From contig DYDK01000095.1 in the NCBI GenBank assembly GCA_020717935.1, positions 1 through 6,759 of the forward strand: 6,759 bases of DNA, written 5' to 3'. Position 1 is the first letter of the stretch. The number at the start of each line of letters is the position of its first letter. Position numbers and translations under genes: made by a program. The notes beneath the pieces were generated by a model that had not been told where the DNA came from, did no database searches, and saw nothing but the letters and a program-made list of their open reading frames with translations. The stretch comes from Desulfocapsa sp. GTDB taxonomy: Bacteria > Desulfobacterota > Desulfobulbia > Desulfobulbales > Desulfocapsaceae. Below, in pieces: positions 1-5,607 of the stretch.

Positions 1-291
1 TCTTCTGTCTGGAATGCCCGAAAGCAGATGGTGGACTGGCTCCGCCCGCATTGTGTTGAGGAAAATGAGCTGGTGGATCTGTTTTATGCAATCACAAATT
101 GTCATGGCTGGATCAAGTCAACCAAGACTGAAGTTACGGTACGACTTGAGCCGCTGCAACAACCAAGGCGCAGATGTGCACAAGAGCTGCTTTGTCGCAA
201 ATTGACAAATCTCGGAGCACGCACTCCAGCCGGAAAATGGCTAGTCGTTGAGGTCGGCGAAGAGCCAATAACAAATGTCCAAAAAAAATGA
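1..291 (+). CDS. 3' fragment of unrecognised protein, possibly transposase C-terminus
   Basis: The reading frame is open from base 1 and ends at TGA 289-291, so this is the last 96 codons of a gene starting outside the window. The visible protein includes DWLRPHC, LFYAITNCHGW and a basic segment QQPRRRCAQELLCRKL, then TPAGKWLVVEVGEEP. The pattern 'TVRLEPLQ-PRRR-AQE-LCRKL' recalls C-terminal tails of some DDE-type transposase-like proteins. That resemblance is from memory and is not tied to a named family. There are no membrane segments or recognisable catalytic residues. A perfect inverted repeat begins 36 bp after the stop. An internal ATG at 28 could be a start, but the frame upstream is equally open, so truncation by the window edge is the simpler reading. 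The coding call is fairly safe; the function is not. Confidence 0.55.
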   Translation, partial: SSVWNARKQMVDWLRPHCVEENELVDLFYAITNCHGWIKSTKTEVTVRLEPLQQPRRRCAQELLCRKLTNLGARTPAGKWLVVEVGEEPITNVQKK

Positions 292-327
292 CGCTTTTGG
301 CATGTTGTTTACGAGGTCTGAGGTTAA

Positions 328-379
328 TGCCTTACAGATTATTTTCTTGTTTTTTTACAAGAAAATAATCTGTAAGGCA
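328..379. repeat. Perfect 23-bp inverted repeat with T6 loop
   Basis: The left arm 328-350 is the exact reverse complement of the right arm 357-379, with a six-T loop at 351-356. The arms are AT-rich except for a GCC/GGC base at the outer end. The repeat lies 36 bp after the stop of the left-hand gene and 111 bp before the transporter start. It could act as a bidirectional transcription stop. However, the T run is in the loop and no T tract follows the stem, so it is not a textbook intrinsic terminator. The perfect symmetry would also fit paired ends of an insertion sequence or a small palindromic element. Confidence 0.8.
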
Positions 380-409
380 CATATCCCGTTCAGCGGGGTT
401 AGATAAAGA

Positions 410-438
410 TTGATTCTGGTAAGCGGAATGGATAAAAA
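410..438 (+). promoter_or_regulatory. Weak candidate sigma70 promoter for the SulP gene
   Basis: TTGATT (410-415) and TAAAAA (433-438) are separated by 17 bp and each match 4 of 6 consensus bases. This would leave an untranslated leader of about 45 nt before ATG 491. A second -10-like TATTAT at 470-475 has no acceptable -35 partner. A small hairpin CCCG-TTCAG-CGGG at 385-397 lies just upstream. Weak evidence. Confidence 0.25.
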
Positions 439-490
439 GATGTCTCCGATGGGAATGAATCTTTTGTGGTATTATTGTTGAGGTGTATGG

Positions 491-2281
491 ATGGAACAAC
501 TTGAAAATTCAAAAAAATGCCAGGGACGATTTTCATCGTTCCTGCCTTTTTTGCAATGGTGGCCACGGGTGACACCTCGGACAGTTCGGGCTGATCTGAT
601 TGCCGGGCTGACCGGTGCGGTTCTGGCTTTGCCCCAGGGGGTCGCTTTTGCCACCATTGCCGGGATGCCCCCTGAATATGGGCTTTATGCCGGCATGGTC
701 CCTGCTATTATTGCCGCTCTGTTCGGTTCTTCCTGGCATTTGGTGTCTGGGCCAACCACCGCTGCTTCTATTGTTCTGTTTTCCTCCCTCAGCCAACATG
801 CACCCGCTGGAAGTCCAGAATTTGTTCAGTTGGCATTGACCCTGACCATGATGGTGGGTGTGATTCAGTTGGTCATGGGGTTGGCCCGACTGGGCTCTTT
901 AGTCAACTTTATTTCTCATTCGGTGGTTGTTGGTTTTACCGCTGGCTCTGCCTTGCTCATCATCTCCAGTCAATTAAAACATTTTGTGGGGATTACTGTC
1001 GTATCTGGTGGTCATTTCCATCAGACGATGTATTCACTTCTTGTTAAATGGGCTGAGTTTAATCCCCAGGTTATTATCGTGGGGCTTACGGCTATGATTG
1101 CCGGCCTGCTGGCTCGTCGTTTTCTGCCCAGAATACCCTATATGATTGTTGCCATGCTGGCGGCGTGTGGCGTCTTTTTAATTTTTTCGTGTGTGTTGGG
1201 GGTAACTACTATTCCGGTGGTTGGCGTTCTGCCGTCATCCCTGCCGCCCTTGTCGGCCCCCCATTTTACTCTGGATATTCTGAGGAGGCTGGCACCGGTG
1301 GCCTTGGCCACTACCCTCTTTGCTCTCACCGAGGCTGTTTCTATTGCCCGCTCACTGGCGGTACAGTCGGGGCAGAATCTCGATGGGAATCAGGAGTTTA
1401 TTGGCCAGGGACTTTCCAATGCCATTGGCTGCTTCTTTTCTGGATATGTCGCCACGGGTTCCTTTAATCGGAGTGGTCTTAACTTTCAGGCCGGAGCGAA
1501 AACACCGCTGGCAGCTATCTTTGCCGGTATCCTGCTTATGGTCTTGGTGCCTTTTGTGGCCCCATTGGCGGTTTATCTTCCCAATGCTACCATGGCCGGG
1601 ATTCTTTTGCTGGTGGCCTGGGGACTGATTGATTTTCACCATATTCGTAAGATACTCACCACCAGTCGAGGAGAGAGCGCGATCCTGATGGTGACTTTCT
1701 TCTCCACCCTCTTTTTAGAATTAGAATTTGCCATTCTTTTTGGGGTGATGCTTTCTTTAATGCTGTATCTGAATCAGACCTCGCATCCCAGGGTGCTTCG
1801 CCGGGCGCCGGATTTTCGCCATCCCTTGCGGGCCTTCAGTTCTGATCTTACTCTGCCTGAGTGTCCGCAGTTAAAGATCATCAGAATCGATGGCTCTCTT
1901 TTTTTTGGCTCCATTGCCCATGTGCAAGAGCAGTTACGACAACTTTTTGATTCTTCCCGGGAACAGAAAAAATATCTTCTCATCTTTGCCGGAATCAATT
2001 TTGTTGATATGGCGGGAGCTGATTTTCTGGTTGATCTCATTCAAAAGGAGCGGGCAAAAGGGGAAACGATGTATTTTTGTGAGATGAAACAACCGGTGCT
2101 GGATGCCTTGCAACAGAGTCAGTACGGCAGTATGTTGCAGGCGGACACCATTTTTGAGTTGAAGACGGAGGCCATTGCGGCCATCTGCCCGCAGTTGGAT
2201 ATGAATATCTGTGCCACCTGTCATGCTCGTATTTTTTGGGAGTGTGCTGATTTGCCACAACCAGAGTTGATAAAGAAGTAA
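491..2281 (+). CDS. SulP-family inorganic anion transporter with STAS domain
   Basis: A 596-residue inner-membrane protein of the SulP/SLC26 family, which moves sulfate, bicarbonate or related anions. The transporter core spans residues about 30-430. It includes the N-terminal family segment LPQGVAFATIAGMPPEYGLYAG (47-68, read in two parts as LPQGVAFATIAG and MPPEYGLYAG), GSSWHLVSGPTTAAS (79-93), TEAVSIARSLA (280-290), and GNQEFIGQGLSN with GSFNRSG (299-329). Many hydrophobic helices separate these. A cytoplasmic STAS domain occupies about 458-567, with the loop NFVDMAGADFL (503-513). In anti-sigma-antagonist-type STAS domains the equivalent loop often carries Ser/Thr, but here it is Ala. The tail holds CATCH (574-578) and a later Cys (585), a possible metal site. 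GAGG at 480-483 lies 7 nt before ATG 491 and supports this start. The length is normal for the family. The substrate cannot be read from sequence; in a sulfate reducer, sulfate or bicarbonate are the obvious candidates. There is no partner gene in the same operon. Confidence 0.95.
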   Translation: MEQLENSKKCQGRFSSFLPFLQWWPRVTPRTVRADLIAGLTGAVLALPQGVAFATIAGMPPEYGLYAGMVPAIIAALFGSSWHLVSGPTTAASIVLFSSLSQHAPAGSPEFVQLALTLTMMVGVIQLVMGLARLGSLVNFISHSVVVGFTAGSALLIISSQLKHFVGITVVSGGHFHQTMYSLLVKWAEFNPQVIIVGLTAMIAGLLARRFLPRIPYMIVAMLAACGVFLIFSCVLGVTTIPVVGVLPSSLPPLSAPHFTLDILRRLAPVALATTLFALTEAVSIARSLAVQSGQNLDGNQEFIGQGLSNAIGCFFSGYVATGSFNRSGLNFQAGAKTPLAAIFAGILLMVLVPFVAPLAVYLPNATMAGILLLVAWGLIDFHHIRKILTTSRGESAILMVTFFSTLFLELEFAILFGVMLSLMLYLNQTSHPRVLRRAPDFRHPLRAFSSDLTLPECPQLKIIRIDGSLFFGSIAHVQEQLRQLFDSSREQKKYLLIFAGINFVDMAGADFLVDLIQKERAKGETMYFCEMKQPVLDALQQSQYGSMLQADTIFELKTEAIAAICPQLDMNICATCHARIFWECADLPQPELIKK

Positions 2282-2320
2282 TCCGTTGTAAATAAATAGC
2301 AATATTCTTATATCGTGAAC

Positions 2321-2353
2321 GGCATCTCCCAAGGGCACTTCCTTTGGGGTGCC
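2321..2353 (+). other. Imperfect hairpin downstream of the SulP gene
   Basis: GGCA (2321-2324) pairs with TGCC (2350-2353), and CCC-AAGG (2328-2334) pairs with CCTT-T-GGG (2341-2348), with an internal loop and one bulged T. The hairpin starts 40 bp past the transporter stop and may help end or stabilise that transcript. There is no following T tract, so it is not called an intrinsic terminator. The rest of gap 2282-2443 is AT-rich and holds no convincing gene. Confidence 0.35.
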
Positions 2354-2390
2354 TGCGGGGCGTAACAGGCCGTAAATTAATAGATAAAAA

Positions 2391-2411
2391 AGTAATGGTT
2401 ATTACTTGACA
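2391..2411 (+). promoter_or_regulatory. Small palindrome overlapping a perfect -35-like box before rsmI
   Basis: AGTAAT (2391-2396) and ATTACT (2401-2406) form a 6-bp inverted repeat. TTGACA, the exact -35 consensus, follows at 2406-2411. At the right distance there is only a poor -10 (TTGAAT, 2430-2435, spacer 18), which would put the transcript start almost on the rsmI start codon. It may be a weak or leaderless promoter, or a chance match. Confidence 0.25.
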
Positions 2412-2443
2412 ACCTCTCAATAACTCTTTTTGAATGATTCTGG

Positions 2444-3310
2444 ATGATAGAAACGAAACTGGATAGAGTCGGTACTCTCTATGTGGTTGCCACTCCCATC
2501 GGCAATCTTGAAGATATTACCCTGCGTGCCTTGCGTATCCTGAAGGAGGTTGATCTGATTGCCGCTGAAGATACCCGGCATAGTCGGCAGCTTTTGAACC
2601 ACTTTGATATTCATACCCCGCTGATCAGTTATTACCGGGAAAAAGAAGCTGAGCGTTCGGAAGAGTTGGTACAGAGAATGCTTGCTGGTGAGACCATCGC
2701 CTTGGTCACTGACGCAGGCACACCTGGTATTTCTGATCCTGGAGCAGTGCTGGTGCAGAAGGCGCGGGCCGTCGGGGTTCCTGTTGTTCCTCTTCCCGGC
2801 CCCTCTGCCCTCGCCACAGCCCTTTCAGCGGCTGGAATTACGGACGGATCCTTTCTTTTTTTGGGGTTTCCCCCTGCTAAAAAAGGGCAACGACAAAAAC
2901 TCCTCAGTACCTTTAAAGAGACTCCCTGGGCCCTGATTTTTTATGAGTCGCCCCATCGCATTGACGCCCTCCTTGCCGATGTGTTGGAAATCTTAGGTGA
3001 CCGGCAGGCTTTTTGGGCCAGGGAATTGACCAAGATCCATGAGGATCTGCAGGCAGGATCCATCAGTCAATTACTTGCACTGGCCACAGGCCGGAGAAAC
3101 CGGGGAGAATTTGTTCTGATTATCCAGCCTGGGTTTTGTCAGCAGGTTCAGGGTGAAAATCTGGAAGAAATTCTGCTCTGGTATCAGCAAAATACCGAAC
3201 TTTCCCTGAAGGATGTGAGTGGGCGCATTGCCAAGGATCTGGGGCTTTCCCGTTCCGATGTCTATCAAAAGGCCCTGAAGGTATGGGCCGCGACTAATGA
3301 AGAATCATGA
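2444..3310 (+). CDS. rsmI: 16S rRNA (cytidine(1402)-2'-O)-methyltransferase RsmI
   Basis: RsmI uses S-adenosylmethionine to methylate the ribose 2'-OH of C1402 in the ribosomal P site, acting in the cytoplasm on 16S rRNA with RsmH. The 288 residues match the usual length of about 280. Family motifs appear in order: VVATPIGNLEDIT (14-26), AAEDTRHS (40-47), LVTDAGTPGISDPG (87-100), PLPGPSALATALSAAG (116-131), FLGFPP (139-144), FYESPHRI (166-173) and RELTKIHED (193-201). The C-terminal helical part ends with LSLKDVSGRIAKDLGLSRSD (253-272), the small helix-turn-helix-like tail typical of the family. The start at 2444 puts GTLYVVATPIGN ten residues in, as is usual, but there is no clear Shine-Dalgarno sequence before it. 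A 10-codon ORF (2434-2466) overlaps the start in another frame. The stop overlaps the next gene by ATGA, which suggests translational coupling. Confidence 0.97.
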   Translation: MIETKLDRVGTLYVVATPIGNLEDITLRALRILKEVDLIAAEDTRHSRQLLNHFDIHTPLISYYREKEAERSEELVQRMLAGETIALVTDAGTPGISDPGAVLVQKARAVGVPVVPLPGPSALATALSAAGITDGSFLFLGFPPAKKGQRQKLLSTFKETPWALIFYESPHRIDALLADVLEILGDRQAFWARELTKIHEDLQAGSISQLLALATGRRNRGEFVLIIQPGFCQQVQGENLEEILLWYQQNTELSLKDVSGRIAKDLGLSRSDVYQKALKVWAATNEES

Positions 3311-4962
3311 TGAAACTTCGTACCTGCGTTACTCCGGATAAGCAGTTTCTTTACGGCATCCATAAGCCCTCCTATACGGTCTGCAATCTCAGGGCAGGAA
3401 AGAAGGTTGAGCGTTTAGGCCCCCTGATTGGCAGTGATAGTGAATCCGCTCAGGATAATCGGGATAATTTCCCCGACGGCACCTTATTTATTGATAAGGC
3501 CGACTGGATTTTTGAAATCCCCAATCCCTTTCCGTTTCGGGGGACAACCTTTATTGATCAGGAATGGGCGGAGGCCGGCGCCGCTGATTTTCGTCGGATG
3601 GGTCTGCCGGAAAAAGAGCAGACCTCCCTAACTCACACTTTGAAGGAGGCGGGCGTTTCCATGGCCCTGTTTCATCAGCTGCCATCAGCAGTGCTGTTTG
3701 CCTTGGCCACCTGTTCCACGGATCCCCAGGATCTTATTCAGCTTGCGGAGCTCAGTTGTCATATCGAGAAAGATAGGGACGGTGTGCCGGTCGGTCTGCA
3801 ATACCGGAAGAAAAAAGATGGCCGGATTCGTCCCGTCTTTCATAATCACTCCCTGTTTGAGGCCGTGGCCAATAATCCCGCTCTGCCGGACAGCTATAAG
3901 AAAATCATGGTGGTCAGGCCAGGCGCCCAGGGAGGGAGTGAGATTGTGGGGGAATGGGGTCAGAACGGGGAGACTCATGTCTTTGAGTATCTGCGTCGTA
4001 ACTCGTACATTGGTGGCGGCCATTATGCGGCCAATATGGCGGATGATGCTATCCGCTATGCGACCAACGACCTTTCGCCTGCGGATATGCAGGGGTTGCG
4101 GCATCTTTACTATCAGCGCACCTATATCCGGTTGGCGGAGCAATTAGGGCTTGACCTGCCCACGGCGCAGCAGGGATTAAGCCCGGATCAACTGGAGATT
4201 CTGCGGCAGAAAATTCAGCAGGCAATAGGTGAACAGGATGCTTTTACACCGGCAACGCTCTGGGGGTGGAACTTCGGATTTGATTTCGCCCCCAGTGGGT
4301 ATCGCCTCCATGCCTCGCATCAGCAGATTCATCAGCAATACGCGATGATCCCGGAGACGGTGGCTGCATATTCGGGTGATCCTGAAGTCGCCAGCGGGGC
4401 GTTCCCGGCCTTTGGTTGCGGTGATATGGTGGCTGAGGTAGTCCAGCACTATCATGAACAGTATGGCACTGATTTCTTTGCTGATTATCTCGGCTGTATC
4501 AGAAATAACGGCCGGATGGATGGCCGAACCGATAGGGAAAGCAGTCTGGTGGTGTGGGAGGACGAACAGGTCATGCTCTTTGTGCCCAAGGCCCAGACCT
4601 CGCAGTGGGAGTTGCAGTTGATGGCCTTGTATGACCGGCAAGGAAGGGGGGTGGGAAATATTGTCGAGGCAGACCCTGCCATGCGGGCCTCACTGGATCG
4701 AGGAATCCTGCTGGCGCAAAAAGCCTTGGCCGGCCTGGGGGCACGGATGGTGACCTCGATTGAATATCCAAAACGAATTGGGGGTAAGGGGAGCCAAGAA
4801 GAGGCCGGTCAACACCTGCTCTACGCCTTCCTGCCTCGTCTGCCCGAATCCCCGGGGGCCTTCAGCGAGGCCCAGCTTCGCTTTATCAATGGCCATTATC
4901 CTGAGGATTTTGCCGCTGTCTGTCGGCAGCAACTTGCGGGGGTTGGATTGACGGGTGCGTGA
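3307..4962 (+). CDS. Conserved protein with GalT/Ap4A-phosphorylase-like (HIT superfamily) features
   Basis: A 551-residue protein of unknown function. The segment from about 225 to 350 resembles the nucleotidyl-transfer half-domain of the galactose-1-phosphate uridylyltransferase/Ap4A phosphorylase branch: VFEYLRRNSYIGGGHYA (225-241), LSPADMQGLRHLYYQ (256-270), WGWNFGFDFAPSGYRLHASHQ (319-339, in two pieces) and HQQIHQQYAMIP (338-349). In that fold an 'H-x-H-x-Q'-like cluster carries the catalytic histidine; here H335, H338 and H342 are candidates. A second half follows: VVWEDEQVMLFVPKA (415-429), QWELQLMAL (433-441) and YAFLPRLPESPG (506-517), again like the GalT second repeat. The first 200 residues are unassigned. 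There is no signal peptide or membrane helix, so it is probably cytoplasmic. ATG 3307 overlaps the rsmI stop, and ATG 3310 is an alternative start. The superfamily assignment is inferred by eye from motif order and the substrate is unknown. Confidence 0.85.
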   Translation: MMKLRTCVTPDKQFLYGIHKPSYTVCNLRAGKKVERLGPLIGSDSESAQDNRDNFPDGTLFIDKADWIFEIPNPFPFRGTTFIDQEWAEAGAADFRRMGLPEKEQTSLTHTLKEAGVSMALFHQLPSAVLFALATCSTDPQDLIQLAELSCHIEKDRDGVPVGLQYRKKKDGRIRPVFHNHSLFEAVANNPALPDSYKKIMVVRPGAQGGSEIVGEWGQNGETHVFEYLRRNSYIGGGHYAANMADDAIRYATNDLSPADMQGLRHLYYQRTYIRLAEQLGLDLPTAQQGLSPDQLEILRQKIQQAIGEQDAFTPATLWGWNFGFDFAPSGYRLHASHQQIHQQYAMIPETVAAYSGDPEVASGAFPAFGCGDMVAEVVQHYHEQYGTDFFADYLGCIRNNGRMDGRTDRESSLVVWEDEQVMLFVPKAQTSQWELQLMALYDRQGRGVGNIVEADPAMRASLDRGILLAQKALAGLGARMVTSIEYPKRIGGKGSQEEAGQHLLYAFLPRLPESPGAFSEAQLRFINGHYPEDFAAVCRQQLAGVGLTGA

Positions 4963-5000
4963 TTGTGTCGGCAGTACTGTATGGTTTTTCATGATACTGC

Positions 5001-5028
5001 TTGTCTCTTTGGTGTCACCTTGAGAGCA
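5001..5028 (+). terminator. Imperfect hairpin after the HIT-like gene, possible operon end
   Basis: TTG-T-CTCT (5001-5008) pairs with AGAG-CAA (5022-5028) with one bulge, and an inner GGT-GTC-ACC (5011-5019) closes the top. It lies about 40 bp after the stop at 4962 and about 30 bp from the 3' end of the convergent tRNA gene, so it could end transcription from either side. The T tract of a standard intrinsic terminator is missing. Confidence 0.3.
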
Positions 5029-5057
5029 AACTTGAATGAGATATTGCAGGGAAGTTA

Positions 5058-5149
5058 TGGAGCGGACGACGGGATTCGAACCCGCTCGGCCGGGGTGGCG
5101 CCCCGTTCAGGCGCTGAAGGCCTGCGTGCTACCATTACACTACGCCCGC
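5058..5149 (-). tRNA. tRNA with UCA anticodon, long variable arm, U73 and encoded CCA
   Basis: On the minus strand, acceptor GCGGGCG (5149-5143) pairs with CGTCCGC (5068-5062), followed by U73 (5061) and CCA (5060-5058). The D stem GTGT/GCAC encloses AATGGTA. The anticodon stem CAGGC/GCCTG encloses CTTCAGC (5119-5113), giving U33 and anticodon UCA (5117-5115), which reads UGA. The 22-nt variable region (5107-5086) contains a 5-bp stem CGGGG/CCCCG. The T arm is GCGGG-TTCGAAT-CCCGT with one G-U pair. U8, A14, G18, G19, T54, T55, C56 and A58 are all present. The branch is 7+5 bp with U73, whereas bacterial tRNA-Sec has 8+5 bp and G73. The acceptor and D arm resemble tRNA-Gly, and U73 with C35 and A36 also fits tRNA-Cys. 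It may be a Sec-like or opal-reading tRNA with an uncertain amino acid. An automatic caller may label it tRNA-Sec. Confidence 0.85.
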
Positions 5150-5346
5150 TCAATGCGGTATTTTTTTAGCACCCTTGCTCCAAAAGGGCAAGATATAAGG
5201 AGTTGCCAGTTGTCTCGAAAACTCAAAAACATTGTCTCGCCCCTGAGCGTTTATCTGCAGGCGCAACGCGGCTTCAAGCTCCCTGGTGAGGGTGACGACA
5301 CAGAGCTTTCGCCGCCTTCGGTGGTGGGATTGATTGAAAATGTCAT
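5150..5346 (-). pseudogene. Small SD-led ORF, apparently frameshifted, just upstream of the tRNA
   Basis: The minus-strand ATG at 5346 has AAGGAG (5359-5354) 7 nt upstream, one of the best ribosome sites in the window. The frame reads MTFSINPTTEGGESS and on to GSLKPRCACR, stopping at TAA 5253-5251 after 31 codons. In the -1 frame an open reading continues without the stop: EAALRLQINAQGRDNVFEF, then SRQLATPYILPF, ending at TGA 5152-5150 directly against the tRNA 5' end. Joining the two near GSLK/AALRLQ gives a sensible protein of about 65 residues with an amphipathic helix. One base added near 5270 would restore it. No clear heptameric slippery site is visible, so a decay mutation or sequencing error is likelier than programmed frameshifting. 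I do not recognise a function. The structured leader before it may control it. Confidence 0.4.
5163..5191 (-). promoter_or_regulatory. Candidate promoter for the UCA tRNA gene
   Basis: On the minus strand, TTGCCC (5191-5186) and TAAAAA (5168-5163) are 17 bp apart, each with 4 of 6 consensus matches. A start near 5156 would give a leader of a few nucleotides before G1 of the tRNA at 5149. CCGC at 5158-5155 is a GC-rich discriminator of the kind common at tRNA promoters. The match is modest; read-through from the stronger promoter near 5606-5641 is an alternative source. Confidence 0.35.
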
Positions 5347-5379
5347 GATGATACTCCTTCGTGGTGAAATGGATTTTCC

Positions 5380-5481
5380 ACCCATTCACGCCGCGAAACG
5401 CAAAATGGGTAGGTTATGCGGGTTCGCAGACCGGACACGAAGGCACCCGGCGAGCCCGAGGGCTCCCCACATAACCTGCCC
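5380..5481 (-). other. Strongly structured leader-like element, Ash-like ORF region
   Basis: Bases 5407-5422 pair with 5466-5481 at 15 of 16 positions (counting G-T), closing a domain that contains GAGCCC-GA-GGGCTC (5452-5465) and CCGG/CCGG (5431-5434, 5447-5450). A second stem, ACCCAT (5380-5385) with ATGGGT (5405-5410), encloses GCG-AAA-CGC (5393-5401). It competes with the first stem for 5407-5410. The element ends just before the ribosome site of the small ORF (minus strand). Two minus frames stay open across it: one gives GEPSGSPGAFVSG, the other DGFFVSVYMACPYFGQVMWG. By memory these resemble short 'Ash'-type ORFs of P4-like islands. Two parallel open frames over a strong fold suggest a conserved RNA or DNA element rather than two proteins. 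Confidence 0.5.
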
Positions 5482-5511
5482 AAAATAAGGACACGCCATG
5501 TAAACGGACAC

Positions 5512-5543
5512 AAAAAAACCATCAATCATATGAATGATGATGG
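5512..5543 (-). terminator. Intrinsic terminator of the minus-strand small RNA
   Basis: On the minus strand CCATC (5543-5539) and ATCAT (5538-5534) pair with ATGAT (5529-5525) and GATGG (5523-5519), with a TCAT loop and one bulged base. Seven T residues (5518-5512) follow at once. This is the clearest Rho-independent terminator in the window and fixes the transcript direction as minus. Confidence 0.75.
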
Positions 5544-5607
5544 CGGTAAGGCATCCGCCTTCGTAGATTCCGGGCTGCGAAACCCGATCGATGATTTTGC
5601 ATCGACA
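5512..5607 (-). ncRNA. Small RNA or transcription attenuator, about 95 nt
   Basis: Starting from the promoter at 5606-5641, the minus-strand RNA would fold as consecutive hairpins: CGATG/CATCG (5604-5589), CGGG/CCCG (5586-5571), GGCGG/CCGCC (5559-5542) and the terminator at 5543-5512. It carries GGA triplets in CCCGGAATC and GGCGGATGCC. The last two hairpins share two bases (5542-5543), so they exclude each other at the base, as in attenuators. An ORF frame is open through it, but its only upstream start (TTG 5625) lies inside the promoter and cannot be on this transcript. It may be a free sRNA, or a leader that decides read-through into the small ORF and tRNA. No known riboswitch family was recognised. 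Confidence 0.6.

Noticed and set aside
3685..4147. Long ORFs of about 150 codons in other frames within the HIT-like gene
   Set aside because: Shadows of a well-supported gene, with no ribosome sites or recognisable proteins.
5086..5107. Alternative anticodon GCC in the CGGGG-CGCCA-CCCCG hairpin (ordinary tRNA-Gly)
   Set aside because: The loop is only 5 nt and lacks U33, whereas the preceding 7-nt CTTCAGC loop has C32 and U33 on a perfect 5-bp stem. The GCC hairpin is the variable arm.
5146..5167. Plus-strand intrinsic terminator CCGC-TCAAT-GCGG followed by T run
   Set aside because: The stem is only 4 bp and overlaps the tRNA 5' end; the T run also serves as the minus-strand -10 region of the proposed tRNA promoter. 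Too weak to call.
4963..5169. Read-through extension of the HIT-like protein past its TGA
   Set aside because: The frame is open but crosses tRNA antisense sequence, and the protein already ends with a natural tail. Only noted as a possible consequence of UGA suppression.
5407..5481. Integron attC recombination site
   Set aside because: The paired region has GTT-type sequence at the left and AAC-type at the right, the reverse of attC core sites, and there is no integrase or cassette pattern.
5036..5488. 150-codon plus-strand ORF
   Set aside because: It runs antisense through the tRNA gene and the structured element, and the protein (TTGFEPARPGW) is the well-known false translation of a tRNA 3' end. 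No ribosome site or family match.
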